From contig NZ_PDZL01000005.1 in assembly GCF_002735705.1 (NCBI RefSeq), positions 62,001 to 126,000 of the forward strand: a DNA stretch of 64,000 bases. The letters run 5' to 3'. The notes beneath the pieces were generated by a model. It saw only the letters and a list, made by a program, of their open reading frames with translations. It did no database searches and was not told the DNA's origin. Shown here piece after piece: positions 8,520 to 17,332 of this stretch (position 1 is its first letter; every line of letters begins with the position of its first letter). A program made the translations under genes and the position numbers. This DNA is from Janthinobacterium sp. BJB426. Its GTDB lineage: Bacteria; Pseudomonadota; Gammaproteobacteria; Burkholderiales; Burkholderiaceae_D.

Positions 8520-8889
8520 GCGCGCCCCATCCGACCAGCCATGCCCCGCCCTCGCATGCCTGCCTTGCCAGCACGCCCCGACACAACAGCCGGCGACCCC
8601 GGCCCATCCGGCACACACAAAAGGAAACGGCGGCATTGCGCCGCCGTTTCCAAGCCCCATCGGGACTTTAGTGAGGAATGTAAATTCACTCAAAACCACA
8701 TCTGCGATGCGGCGAGTAGTTCCAAGACTTGCCAATCAAGTTAGTACTGACAACATAGTTGATATATCGCCCCTCCTTGAAAAGAACTACGCTTTCACTA
8801 TAGCCCAAGCAGCCCCATTTTCAAGTCAATTTACCACCTTATTGAAAATCATTCTCGACTGGCTTGTCTGCCAGCCAAGAGTGATGTTC
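8520..8889. other. Intergenic region with an AT-rich block
   Basis: Between the 8157 gene and the 3' end of sppA. The first part is GC-rich and ends in a perfect hairpin (8623-8651). From about 8652 to 8889 base composition drops well below the surrounding genes. A short CTGGC/GCCAG hairpin lies near 8861-8876. No supported reading frame or RNA family was seen. Confidence 0.5.
8623..8651 (-). terminator. Rho-independent terminator, probably for sppA
   Basis: GGAAACGGCGGC (8623-8634) and GCCGCCGTTTCC (8640-8651) form a perfect 12-bp stem with a 5-nt loop. On the minus strand the stem is followed by TTTTGTGTG, consistent with terminating transcription coming from sppA. It could also stop plus-strand transcription from the 8157 gene, but there is no U-tract on that side. 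Confidence 0.65.
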
Positions 8890-9891
8890 TCAGCGCAACG
8901 CCGGTTGTGACTGCTGCACGGCTGCCTTCATGGCGCCCGCGCCCATGGCGGCGCCAAACTTCTTCAGCACCCGTTCCGGCAAGCCTTCATGCTGCGTGTA
9001 GTCGACGATGTCTTCCGCCTTGACGACGTCGCGCGCCACGCTGTCGACCGTGCCGAAATCGTCGGCCAGACCCATTTCCACGGCTTTCGCGCCCGTCCAG
9101 TACAGGCCCGAGAAGGTATCGGCCGTTTCCTTCAGGCGCTTGCCCCGTCCCGCGCGCACGACGTCGATGAATTGCTGGTGGATTTCATTGAGCATGCCTT
9201 GCGCATACGCCTTGTGTTTTTCCGTCAGGGGGCTGAACGGGTCCATGAAGCCCTTGTTCTCGCCTGCCGTCAGCAAACGGCGCTCGACGCCGACCTTTTC
9301 CATCACGCCCGTAAAGCCGAAGCCATCCATCAGCACGCCGATGGAACCGACCACGCTGGCCTTGTTGACGTAGATGCGGTCGGCGGCGGCCGCGATGTAA
9401 TAGCCGCCCGAGGCGCACATTTCATCGACCACCACATACAAAGGCTTGTCCGGATAGCCCTTGCGCAGGCGCTGCATCTCGTCGACGATCATGCCGGCCT
9501 GCACGGGACTGCCGCCCGGACTATTAATATGCAGCACCACGGCCACGGAGCCGGCATCGGAAAACGCCTTGTCCAGCGCGGGGATGACGACGGCGGCCGA
9601 GCCGCTGCCTTCGGACTCGATGGCGCCGCTGATGTCAATCAGGGCCGTGTGGCGACCCAGGGTTTCGCTGTCGTCGGCCGTGTTGTAGTCATAAAACACC
9701 CACAGGGCGAACAGCACGATCAGCAGGCTGAAGACCTTGAAAAAGATGCTCCAGCGGCGGTGCGCACGTTGCTCTTGCAAAGTGGCAAATACCAGCTTTT
9801 CCAGCACGTCGCGCTCCCAGTGTCCCGCAGGGGCGCCGTGGCCGGCGGCTGGCGCGCTGCTGTCCAGCTTGTCATTCGTGTTATCGCTCAT
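8890..9891 (-). CDS. sppA: Signal peptide peptidase SppA-type S49 protease
   Basis: The 333-residue membrane-anchored protease has one transmembrane helix (residues ~48-66, FFKVFSLLIVLFALWVFYDY), then a single S49 ClpP-like domain. The catalytic serine is in MCASGGYY. The general-base lysine is expected in ENKGFMDPFSPLT, which matches the GEYK-xx-SPF segment of short SppA enzymes. SppA degrades signal peptides left in the membrane. It is the last gene of the minus-strand run rluC - HAD phosphatase - Rieske - sppA, 39 nt after the Rieske stop. Length fits the short (Bacillus/archaeal-like) form rather than the 67-kDa E. coli form. Confidence 0.9.
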   Translation of the reverse strand: MSDNTNDKLDSSAPAAGHGAPAGHWERDVLEKLVFATLQEQRAHRRWSIFFKVFSLLIVLFALWVFYDYNTADDSETLGRHTALIDISGAIESEGSGSAAVVIPALDKAFSDAGSVAVVLHINSPGGSPVQAGMIVDEMQRLRKGYPDKPLYVVVDEMCASGGYYIAAAADRIYVNKASVVGSIGVLMDGFGFTGVMEKVGVERRLLTAGENKGFMDPFSPLTEKHKAYAQGMLNEIHQQFIDVVRAGRGKRLKETADTFSGLYWTGAKAVEMGLADDFGTVDSVARDVVKAEDIVDYTQHEGLPERVLKKFGAAMGAGAMKAAVQQSQPALR

Positions 9892-9930
9892 GGTTCACTT
9901 TGCTTAAATTACAGAAAGCCTGCCCCGGCC

Positions 9931-10308
9931 TCACGCCGGCAGTGGCTGGACATACTCGTCGGGTTGCCAGTACAGCTGGCCATCGCGCTCGGCCACGGCG
10001 ATCGGACGCAAGCGCCCGCCCTTGCAGGGGCCGCCCGCGCACAGACCGCTTTCCGGCACATAGATGGCGCCATGCGTCGAACACATCAGGTACAAGCCGC
10101 TGGATTCGAAAAACTCGCCTTCCGCCCAGTCCAGCTCGATCGGCACGTGGGCGCAGCGGTTCAGGTAGCCATACGCCTTGCCGCCATGGCGCACGACAAA
10201 GCCCGTGGTCGCTTCGCCACCGGCCGAGACGGGAAAGCGCACGCCCTTGCCGCCATCGGCCACGGCGTCGGCGGCGCAAATGAATACATCGACAACATCG
10301 TTCATCAT
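9931..10308 (-). CDS. Rieske [2Fe-2S] domain protein
   Basis: A stand-alone Rieske domain of 125 residues. The two iron-ligand motifs are intact: CAH in LNRCAHVPIEL and CSTH in YLMCSTHGAIY, spaced as in ferredoxin-type Rieske proteins. There is no membrane anchor and no catalytic oxygenase domain, so it is probably a soluble electron carrier; the partner is unknown. The start at 10308 gives an ATGA overlap with the upstream phosphatase stop, indicating translational coupling. The same gene order is frequent in Burkholderiales, but the function of this Rieske protein there is not established to my knowledge. Confidence 0.88.
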   Translation of the reverse strand: MMNDVVDVFICAADAVADGGKGVRFPVSAGGEATTGFVVRHGGKAYGYLNRCAHVPIELDWAEGEFFESSGLYLMCSTHGAIYVPESGLCAGGPCKGGRLRPIAVAERDGQLYWQPDEYVQPLPA

Positions 10309-10979
10309 GCGTGCTCGCTCAGCCATTGATGCAGCTCGGCCACCGTGGCGGCCGAATACAGGGGATTGCAGGCTTGCAACTGCTCCACGGGATGCGCTCC
10401 ATACTCTACGGCAATACTGGCCGCACCTGCATTGCTTGCCATCAATAAATCATGACTGGTGTCGCCAATCATCACGGTGCGGCGCATATCCTGGCCCAGT
10501 TCACGCGTCAGTTCCTGCAGCATGGCCGGATGGGGCTTGGAAAAGGTTTCGTCAGCGCAACGCGTCGCATCGAACAGCGACAGCAGCTTGACGGCATTCA
10601 AGGAGCGGTTCAGGCCAACGCGGCTCTTGCCCGTGGCGACGGCAAGAAAGTACGCCTGCTGCGACAGATCCTGCAGCATTTCGTAGACGCCGGGAAACAA
10701 GGCCAGCTCATGGTCGCGCGACAGGTAGTGATAGCGGTAGCGTTCCGCCATGCGAGCATGGTATTTCGGCTCCACGTCGGGCATCACCAGCTGCATGGCT
10801 TCCTGCAAGCCCAGGCCGATCACGTGCGAAGCGAGCAACTCGGTGGGAATTGGCAAGCCCAGGTCTTTGGCCGACGCCTGGATGCACTTGACGATGGTCG
10901 AGGTACTGTCTATCAGGGTACCGTCCCAATCGAAGACGATCAGATCAAATTGCTTTCTTGCCATGTTTCCCGACGGCAT
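10305..10979 (-). CDS. HAD-superfamily phosphatase (phosphoglycolate phosphatase-like)
   Basis: The 224-residue protein has HAD motif I DWDGTLIDS, motif II ATGKSRVGL and motifs III/IV in KPHPAML...MIGDTSHDLLMA, with a helical cap domain between motifs I and II. It belongs to the HAD-IA (Gph/PGP-like) group that hydrolyses small phosphate esters; the true substrate is not visible. The ATG at 10979 has AAGGAG nine bases upstream. A second in-frame ATG at 10964 begins MARKQFDLIVFD. The first start codon lies in the loop of an 8-bp hairpin. It follows rluC across 74 nt and overlaps the Rieske gene by four bases. Confidence 0.87.
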   Translation of the reverse strand: MPSGNMARKQFDLIVFDWDGTLIDSTSTIVKCIQASAKDLGLPIPTELLASHVIGLGLQEAMQLVMPDVEPKYHARMAERYRYHYLSRDHELALFPGVYEMLQDLSQQAYFLAVATGKSRVGLNRSLNAVKLLSLFDATRCADETFSKPHPAMLQELTRELGQDMRRTVMIGDTSHDLLMASNAGAASIAVEYGAHPVEQLQACNPLYSAATVAELHQWLSEHA

Positions 10980-10988
10980 AGCCGTCGG
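10970..10988 (-). promoter_or_regulatory. Hairpin enclosing the first start codon of the HAD phosphatase
   Basis: CCGACGGC and GCCGTCGG form a perfect 8-bp stem with a 3-nt loop, and the ATG at 10979 begins in the loop. The AAGGAG Shine-Dalgarno sits immediately before the stem. In mRNA this would partly hide the start, or steer initiation to the ATG at 10964. Confidence 0.4.
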
Positions 10989-11053
10989 CTCCTTGAGAAT
11001 GAATGATGGCGACTGACTACCTTGTGGGTAGTGTCACGCGCACGCGTCGAATT

Positions 11054-12049
11054 TTATCGTGCGGCAACGGCCAATGGTTTGCCCAAGCTTACCAAGAAAC
11101 GCTCGCATTCGGCAGCCAGCGGCGCGTTCAGGGTCATCGTCTTGCCCGTCTCCGGATGCGTAAACGTGATCTGGTGCGCGTGCAGGAACATGCGCTTCAG
11201 GGCGCCGCGCGTGCTGTCGGCTTTCAACAGGGCACGGTTGAGGGCAAAGTCGCCATATTTATCGTCGCCGGCGATGGGGAACCCGGACGAAGACAGGTGC
11301 ACGCGGATCTGGTGCGTGCGTCCCGTCTTCAATTCCGCTTCCAGCAAGGCGAAGTTGTGATATTTATGCAACAGTGAAAACACCGTGTGCGACGCCAGTC
11401 CATCGGCTTGCACGGCCACCCGGCGCTCGCCTTCCGCCGTCGTATATTTATGCAATGGCAACTTGATATGCTGGCGCGCATTCTTCCAGTCGCCGGCCAC
11501 CAGCACCAGGTAGCGCTTATCCGTGACGCCGTCGCGCATCTGTTCATGCAAGTTCGTCAACGCCGTGCGTTTCTTTGCCAGCAACAGCAAGCCGGACGTG
11601 TCACGGTCCAGGCGGTGCACCAGTTCCAGGAACTTGGCGTCGGGGCGCGAAGCGCGCAATTGCTCGATCACGCCGAACGAGACGCCCGAGCCGCCATGCA
11701 CGGCCACGCCGGCCGGCTTGTCGATGACCAGCAGCTGCGCATCTTCGAAGATGATCTTGAATTCGGCGGCCGGCGCGCCCGTGGGCGCCTTTTCGGCCAC
11801 GCGCACGGGTGGAATGCGCACCACGTCGCCGGCGGCGAGACGGTACAGCTGATCGATACGGCCTTTATTAACCCGCACTTCTCCCGATCGCAAGATCCGG
11901 TAGATGTGGCTTTTAGGCACTCCCTTGCACACTCTTAATAAGTAGTTGTCGATGCGCTGGCCTGCTTCTTCCTCGGCGATCGTTACGAATTGGGCTTGCG
12001 GCTGAACCGGGGGTGTTGAAGGGGGAACAACATCATTTTGACTCTTCAT
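11054..12049 (-). CDS. rluC: 23S rRNA pseudouridine(955/2504/2580) synthase RluC
   Basis: The 331-residue protein has an N-terminal S4 domain (GQRIDNYLLRVCKGVPKSHIYRIL) and an RluA-family catalytic domain with HRLDRDTSGLLLLAK, whose Asp is the nucleophile. Downstream it has KTGRTHQIRVHL and the GDDKYGD segment that distinguishes RluC/RluD-type enzymes. RluC modifies three uridines in 23S rRNA. It heads the minus-strand operon and is divergent from rne, the arrangement also known in E. coli. The upstream 696-bp gap holds the promoters of both genes. Confidence 0.95.
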   Translation of the reverse strand: MKSQNDVVPPSTPPVQPQAQFVTIAEEEAGQRIDNYLLRVCKGVPKSHIYRILRSGEVRVNKGRIDQLYRLAAGDVVRIPPVRVAEKAPTGAPAAEFKIIFEDAQLLVIDKPAGVAVHGGSGVSFGVIEQLRASRPDAKFLELVHRLDRDTSGLLLLAKKRTALTNLHEQMRDGVTDKRYLVLVAGDWKNARQHIKLPLHKYTTAEGERRVAVQADGLASHTVFSLLHKYHNFALLEAELKTGRTHQIRVHLSSSGFPIAGDDKYGDFALNRALLKADSTRGALKRMFLHAHQITFTHPETGKTMTLNAPLAAECERFLVSLGKPLAVAAR

Positions 12050-12745
12050 TTACTATGTCTTCCCAGAAATCTCTCTAAGTCCTTCATTTTGAATATATAA
12101 TTGTTTTTGCTGCGGCCCTGGCTGCTGCGAGTGTAAGAATAAAAGCACATTTTACACAGGGGCGTCTCCACCGGCCTCGCCAAATTGCAAATTCGGTGGA
12201 AAAAAATGTATATGCACCATCCCTGCGCGAATCAAGGTTGCACCGTAGTTGTAATCGGATAACGCGTGGAGATGCTGAAGTGAGTGTGGGATTATAAGGA
12301 TAAGTACCCGTTAGCGCGACTTATCGAGTCGGGCTCGCGGGTTGATGAAGTTGATAACGCTTGCCGTTTTCGCCAAACCCCGTATGTGGCCAAATACTGA
12401 GGGTTGTCGATGATAGGCTGAGGCCAAGCCTCGCCATCGCGATCCCTGTAATGAGCCGGCTAACGATTTTGGCTCTGAATTTGCTGACCACTTGCATTCT
12501 CTGTCCCCGATGCAGTTCATTCTCATCCGGGTTGTTTCAGATGAGTTGCAAGTGTCCTGTGCACTCGGCATGACGATCGACCTCACCGCGCCTGTTGCGG
12601 CCGTAACGTATACCTCGTACGCGTTGTTGCTCCGCACGCCTGGGCATTTCCCCCGCCAGCACTCCCGTTCTCGCATATATCCCTGTACTTCGCCGCTTCC
12701 CCGGAAGCGGCTTTGAGATGGCCTACGGGTCGCGGAGTTATAAAA
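12050..12745. other. Divergent rluC / rne intergenic region and long rne leader
   Basis: The 696-bp gap between rluC and rne starts AT-rich (12060-12140, including a GAATATATAATTG stretch that offers -10-like hexamers on both strands) and then becomes mixed. No supported protein-coding gene was found; the long minus-strand ORF crossing into rne is a shadow. The length suggests a long 5' UTR for rne, as in E. coli, where leader structures mediate RNase E autoregulation. Whether that holds here is inference. Confidence 0.55.
12692..12711 (+). promoter_or_regulatory. rne: Leader hairpin just upstream of rne
   Basis: GCCGCTTC (12692-12699) and GAAGCGGC (12704-12711) form a perfect stem with a 4-nt loop. 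It lies about 22 nt before the CGGAG ribosome-binding site of rne. By analogy with autoregulatory leader hairpins of other rne genes it is a candidate RNase E recognition structure. Confidence 0.4.
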
Positions 12746-15700
12746 ATGAAACGCATGTTGTTTAATGCCACGCAGCAAGAAGAACTGCGCGTAGCGATTG
12801 TCGACGGACAAAAACTGATCGACATCGATATCGAGACAGCCGGGCGCGAACAGCGCAAATCCAACATCTACAAGGGCGTGATCACGCGCATCGAGCCATC
12901 GCTCGAAGCGTGCTTCGTCAGCTATGGCGAAGACCGCCACGGCTTCCTGCCTTTCAAGGAAGTTGCCCGCACGTATTTCCGCGAAGGCGTTGATGTGCGT
13001 AACGCTTCCGTCAAGGAAGCGCTGCGCGAAGGCCAGGAAATCATGGTCCAGGTTGAAAAGGAAGAGCGCGGCAACAAGGGCGCTGCCCTGACTTCCTTCG
13101 TTTCGCTGGCCGGCCGTTACCTGGTATTGATGCCGAACAACCCGCGTGGCGGTGGCGTATCGCGCCGCGTGGAAGGTGAAGAGCGCCAGGAATTGCGCGA
13201 AACCATGGATAAACTGGACTTGCCAGCTGGCATGTCCGTGATTGCCCGCACGGCAGGCATCGGCCGCAACGTCGATGAACTGCAATGGGACTTGAATTAC
13301 CTGATGCAACTGTGGCGCGCCATCGAAGGCGCCGGCAAGTCGGCCAACGGCGCTTTCCTGATCTACCAGGAATCCTCGCTCGTCATCCGCGCCATCCGCG
13401 ACTACTTCCAGCCCGACATCGGCGAGATCCTGATCGACACCGACGAGATCTACGACCAGGCGCACCAGTTCATGAGCCACGTGATGCCCGACATGGTGCA
13501 CCGCGTAAAACGCTACAGCGACGACGTGCCGCTGTTCTCGCGCTTCCAGATTGAACATCAAATCGAAACGGCGTACAGCCGCACCGTGCCGTTGCCATCG
13601 GGCGGCGCCATCGTGATCGACCACACCGAAGCGCTGGTCTCCGTCGACGTCAACTCGGCCCGCGCCACGCGCGGCTCGGACATCGAGACAACCGCCTTCA
13701 ATACCAACTGCGAAGCGGCCGAAGAAGTGGCCCGCCAGCTGCGCTTGCGCGATCTGGGCGGCTTGATCGTCATCGACTTCATCGACATGGAAGTGGCGAA
13801 AAACCAGCGCGAAGTGGAACAGCGCCTGAAAGACGCGCTGCACCATGACCGCGCCCGTGTACAAATGGGCAAGATTTCCCGCTTCGGCCTGATGGAACTG
13901 TCGCGCCAGCGCCTGCGTCCTTCGCTGTCCGAAGGCTCGCACGTGACGTGCCCGCGCTGCTCCGGCACCGGCCACATCCGTGACACGGAATCGTCCGCCC
14001 TGCAGGTGCTGCGCATCATCCAGGAAGAGGCGATGAAGGAAAACTCGGCCACCATCCACGTGCAAGTGCCCGTGGACGTGGGCGCCTTCCTGCTGAACGA
14101 AAAGCGCGGCGAAGTACTCAAAATCGAAAACCGCCACCGCATCGCCGTGATCCTGATCCCGAACAAGCATCTGGAAACGCCGCACTACAAGCTGGAACGC
14201 ATCAAGCACGACGATCCGCGTCTGGAAGACAGCCAGGCCAGCTACAACCTGGCTGAAAGCGCTGAAACCGACATGGCTTACAGCAAGCGCCAGAAGGAAG
14301 AAGCCAAGCCGCGCCAGGAAGCCGTCGTCAAGACGATCACCCCTGACCAGCCGGCACCGCTGGTCGAGCGCAAGCCCGTCGAAGCAAAACCGGCTCCGGT
14401 GGCCGCGCCTGCCGCGCCGCAAGGCCTGATCGCCAAGATCATCAGCTTCTTCACCGGCGCCCCGGCACCGGTGGCACCGGCACCTGCCCCAGTCGCCCCA
14501 GCCAAACCGGCCGGCGCCGACCGTGGCGACCGCAACAGCCGTGGCCCGCGTGGCCGTGGCCGCAACGGCAAGCCAGGCCGCGAAGAGCGCGAACCGGGCC
14601 AGGGCCGTCCAGCCCAGGACGATGCAGCAACGGAAGCACTGGAAAAGGCGGCCCGTCCGCCACGCCCACCGCGTCCGCCACGCGAACCGCGTGAAGCGCG
14701 CGAAGGTGGCGATGCAACGACGGCGCCACGCGAACGCGGTGAGCGTCCGGAACGCGCGGAACGTCCTGAGCGCGCAGAGCGCCCGGAACGCGCCGAACGT
14801 CCGCCACGCCAGCCACGCGAAGGCCGCGAACCACGCGCCGACAAGGCTGTTGTTGCTGAAGTGAAAGCTGATGAGCTGGCCCTGGTTGGCGCCACCGCCA
14901 GCGCGGTGAATGTCGTCGTGCCGTCAAACGGTCCTGAATCCGACGCCGCACCGGCGAACTTGCTGAAAGCACCGGCAAATGCCGGTCCTGAAGGCGAAGA
15001 GACGGAAAACGACGTGGAAGGCGAAGAACCGCGCCGCCGCCGTCGTCGTGGTGGCCGCAACCGCAACCGCCGCGACCGCGAAACGGGCGAGCTGATCGAA
15101 TCGGCAAACGGTGAAAATGAAGGCCAGGACGCGCCAGTGATCAGCTTTACGGTTGCTCCGGCGCCGGAAGCTGCCGCTGATGCGGCTCCAGTAGCCGTCG
15201 TGGCTGCCGACGCTGTCGTCGCCGTCGCTGCGCCAGTGGAAGCGGCATTTGATGCCGCTCCTGCCGTCGTGGCTGACGTAGTCGAAGCAGTGGAAGTGGT
15301 CGAAGTCGCCAAGGTTGAAGAAGCCGCTCCTGCTGCTGAAGCTGCACCAGTTGCTGAAGTTGCTGAAGTTGCTGAAGTGATCGTGCCGCCAGCTCCTGTC
15401 GAAGCCGTCGTTGCTGCAGTGCAAGCTGAACCAGCCGCTGCCGAACCAGCACCAGCTGCCGAGTACAGCTTTGCCGAGAAAGCGGAAGCGGCGCCAGCGC
15501 CTGCTCCAGCGGAAGTCATCGTCGAAGCGGCGCCAGTCGTGGAAACGGTTGCTGTCGTGGCGGAAGAAGCGCCAGTCGCCGAAGCGGCACCTGCCGTGGT
15601 GGAAGCCGCCCCGGTGGTTGCCGAAGCGGCTCCCGCCCCTGCACCAGCGCCGGCACCTGTCGTTGCTCCTGCTCCGGCAGCACCAGTGGCCGCGCCGCTG

Positions 15701-15883
15701 GACTTGAGCGCAGTGCTCGGTTCGGCCGGCCTGACCCTGGCTGCCACCGATCCGGAAAAACTGCGCCTGGCGCAGGAAGCGGCTGCCAAGGCAGTTGCTC
15801 CCGTACGCAAGCCGCGCGAACGCAAGCCATTGCCGCCGCAATCGGATGAGCCGTTGATCCAGGTCAACACGCAACGTCCATAA
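12746..15883 (+). CDS. rne: Ribonuclease E
   Basis: RNase E is the endoribonuclease that starts bulk mRNA decay, processes rRNA/tRNA precursors and scaffolds the degradosome. The 1045-residue protein starts MKRMLFNATQQEELRVAIVDG. It contains the S1 domain (KSNIYKGVITRIEPSLEACFVSYG), the 5'-sensor/RNase H-like region and the DNase I-like catalytic core with VDVNSARAT and VIDFIDM (metal-binding Asp residues). The zinc-link CPRCSGTG ends the catalytic half near residue ~415. The rest is an Arg/Pro-rich then Ala/Pro/Val-rich low-complexity scaffold, longer than the folded half. The ATG at 12746 has CGGAG eight bases upstream; the ORF extends upstream without support. A terminator follows. Confidence 0.96.
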   Translation: MKRMLFNATQQEELRVAIVDGQKLIDIDIETAGREQRKSNIYKGVITRIEPSLEACFVSYGEDRHGFLPFKEVARTYFREGVDVRNASVKEALREGQEIMVQVEKEERGNKGAALTSFVSLAGRYLVLMPNNPRGGGVSRRVEGEERQELRETMDKLDLPAGMSVIARTAGIGRNVDELQWDLNYLMQLWRAIEGAGKSANGAFLIYQESSLVIRAIRDYFQPDIGEILIDTDEIYDQAHQFMSHVMPDMVHRVKRYSDDVPLFSRFQIEHQIETAYSRTVPLPSGGAIVIDHTEALVSVDVNSARATRGSDIETTAFNTNCEAAEEVARQLRLRDLGGLIVIDFIDMEVAKNQREVEQRLKDALHHDRARVQMGKISRFGLMELSRQRLRPSLSEGSHVTCPRCSGTGHIRDTESSALQVLRIIQEEAMKENSATIHVQVPVDVGAFLLNEKRGEVLKIENRHRIAVILIPNKHLETPHYKLERIKHDDPRLEDSQASYNLAESAETDMAYSKRQKEEAKPRQEAVVKTITPDQPAPLVERKPVEAKPAPVAAPAAPQGLIAKIISFFTGAPAPVAPAPAPVAPAKPAGADRGDRNSRGPRGRGRNGKPGREEREPGQGRPAQDDAATEALEKAARPPRPPRPPREPREAREGGDATTAPRERGERPERAERPERAERPERAERPPRQPREGREPRADKAVVAEVKADELALVGATASAVNVVVPSNGPESDAAPANLLKAPANAGPEGEETENDVEGEEPRRRRRRGGRNRNRRDRETGELIESANGENEGQDAPVISFTVAPAPEAAADAAPVAVVAADAVVAVAAPVEAAFDAAPAVVADVVEAVEVVEVAKVEEAAPAAEAAPVAEVAEVAEVIVPPAPVEAVVAAVQAEPAAAEPAPAAEYSFAEKAEAAPAPAPAEVIVEAAPVVETVAVVAEEAPVAEAAPAVVEAAPVVAEAAPAPAPAPAPVVAPAPAAPVAAPLDLSAVLGSAGLTLAATDPEKLRLAQEAAAKAVAPVRKPRERKPLPPQSDEPLIQVNTQRP
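14741..14803 (+). repeat. Tandem 18-bp repeats in the RNase E scaffold region
   Basis: Three and a half copies of a unit encoding E-R-P-E-R-A lie inside rne. Copies differ at synonymous third positions, so the repeat is maintained at protein level. It is part of the arginine-rich RNA-binding/scaffold segment. Confidence 0.7.
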
Positions 15884-15914
15884 GCGGGCCGGGTTCGCCC
15901 AGCCGCCAATGATG

Positions 15915-15944
15915 AAAGGGGGAGCTCAGGCTTCCCCTTTTTTA
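15915..15944 (+). terminator. Rho-independent terminator of rne
   Basis: AAGGGGGAGC, TCAG loop and GCTTCCCCTT make a 10-bp stem (one G-T) followed by a run of T. It lies about 35 nt after the rne stop. Confidence 0.9.
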
Positions 15945-15971
15945 CGTCCACACCTTTGCCAGCCATCCGCC

Positions 15972-17303
15972 ATGCACGAGCACGCCCCTCCTTCCCCCGT
16001 CAGCCTGCGCAGCGCCTTCTGGTACTGGCTCAAGCTGGGCTGCGTCAGCTTTGGCGGCCCGGCCGGGCAAATCACCATGATGCATGCGGAACTGGTGGAA
16101 AGGCGGCGCTGGATTTCCGAGCAGCGTTTCCTGCACGCCTTGAATTACTGCATGCTGCTGCCGGGGCCGGAAGCGACCCAACTGGCCATCTACATCGGCT
16201 GGCTGATGCACCGCACGCGCGGCGCCCTGGTGGCGGGCCTGCTGTTTTTGCTGCCTTCGCTGCTGCTGCTGATCGCCCTATCCTGGCTGTACATGGCATA
16301 TGGCCACGTGGGCGCCATCGCCGGCGTCCTGTACGGCATCAAGCCGGCCGTCGTCGCCATCGTGCTGGCGGCCGCCTGGCGCCTGGGCCGGCGCACCTTG
16401 CGCAGCCCCGGCCTGATCGCCATCGCGGCGGCCGCATTTGTCGCCATCGCCGTGCTACATCTCCCATTTCCGCTGATCGTGCTCGTCGCAGCCCTGCTGG
16501 GCATGGCGGGCGGGCGCTGGCTGCCGGGCCACTTTCATATTGGCGCCACGCAACATGGCGGCGCGGCCCGCTACGGCGCCGCCCTGATCGATGACGACAC
16601 GCCCACGCCGGAGCACGCGCGTTTCAGTTGGCCGCGCCTGCTTGGCACGGCCGCCGTGGGCCTGGCGCTGGCCTTCCTCGCCTGGCTGGGCCTGGCGCTG
16701 GCGGGCGGCGCGGAGCAGCCGCTGGCGCAGATGGGCGTGTTTTTCAGCAAGGCGGCCCTGCTGACGTTCGGCGGTGCGTATGCCGTGCTGCCCTACCTGG
16801 TGCAGGGCGCCGCCGACCACTACCACTGGATCAGCAGCGCGCAAATGATAGATGGCCTGGCGCTGGGCGAAACGACGCCCGGCCCCCTGATCATGATCGT
16901 CGCCTTCATCGGTTTTGTCGGCGGCTGGAGCCATGCCGTGACAGGCGAGCACCTATGGCTGGCGGGCGTGTGCGGCGCGCTCGTCGCCAGCTGGTTTACT
17001 TTCCTGCCCTCGTTCATCTTCATCCTGGCCGGCGCGCCGCTGGTGGAAGCATCGCGCGGCAATTTGCGCCTGAGCGCGCCCCTGACGGCCATTTCGGCGG
17101 CCGTGGTCGGCGTCATCGCCAGCCTGGCTCTGTTCTTTGGCCGCCACGTCTTCTGGCAAGCAAACCCGCTGCCGCACTGGGACTGGCTGGCGATATTCAT
17201 CGCGCTGGCGGCCGGCGTGGCGCTGATCCGGTTTCAAGTTGGCACCATCAAATTGCTGCTCGCCTGTGCCATCTTCGGCCTCGTGCTATCGTATCTGCCT
17301 TGA
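15972..17303 (+). CDS. chrA: Chromate efflux transporter ChrA
   Basis: A CHR-family integral membrane protein of 443 residues. It shows the duplicated two-domain form: the N-terminal half carries FGGPAGQITMMHAELV and LPGPEATQLAIYIG, and the C-terminal half carries the matching TFGGAYAVLPYLVQ and LGETTPGPLIMIVAFIGF. These repeat pairs define long-chain ChrA proteins, which export chromate by proton motive force. The start at 15972 follows the rne terminator; the longer ORF begins inside that terminator and is rejected. It is only 29 nt from moaA. No chromate regulator (ChrB) is adjacent, so the physiological substrate is not certain. Confidence 0.9.
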   Translation: MHEHAPPSPVSLRSAFWYWLKLGCVSFGGPAGQITMMHAELVERRRWISEQRFLHALNYCMLLPGPEATQLAIYIGWLMHRTRGALVAGLLFLLPSLLLLIALSWLYMAYGHVGAIAGVLYGIKPAVVAIVLAAAWRLGRRTLRSPGLIAIAAAAFVAIAVLHLPFPLIVLVAALLGMAGGRWLPGHFHIGATQHGGAARYGAALIDDDTPTPEHARFSWPRLLGTAAVGLALAFLAWLGLALAGGAEQPLAQMGVFFSKAALLTFGGAYAVLPYLVQGAADHYHWISSAQMIDGLALGETTPGPLIMIVAFIGFVGGWSHAVTGEHLWLAGVCGALVASWFTFLPSFIFILAGAPLVEASRGNLRLSAPLTAISAAVVGVIASLALFFGRHVFWQANPLPHWDWLAIFIALAAGVALIRFQVGTIKLLLACAIFGLVLSYLP

Positions 17304-17332
17304 CCGATTTAACGTAAGTGGTATCACCTTTC

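Noticed and set aside
12311-14422. 703-codon open frame on the minus strand opposite rne
   Set aside because: It is antisense to the RNase E catalytic half, has no ribosome site or recognisable domain, and its His/Ala/Gln-rich composition is typical of shadow frames in GC-rich DNA.
14278-15966. 562-codon minus-strand Ser/Ala/Thr-rich frame opposite the RNase E tail
   Set aside because: A mirror of the low-complexity Ala/Pro/Val repeats of RNase E rather than a gene.
17304-17332. Molybdenum-cofactor riboswitch before moaA
   Set aside because: Only 29 nt separate chrA and moaA, too short for the element.
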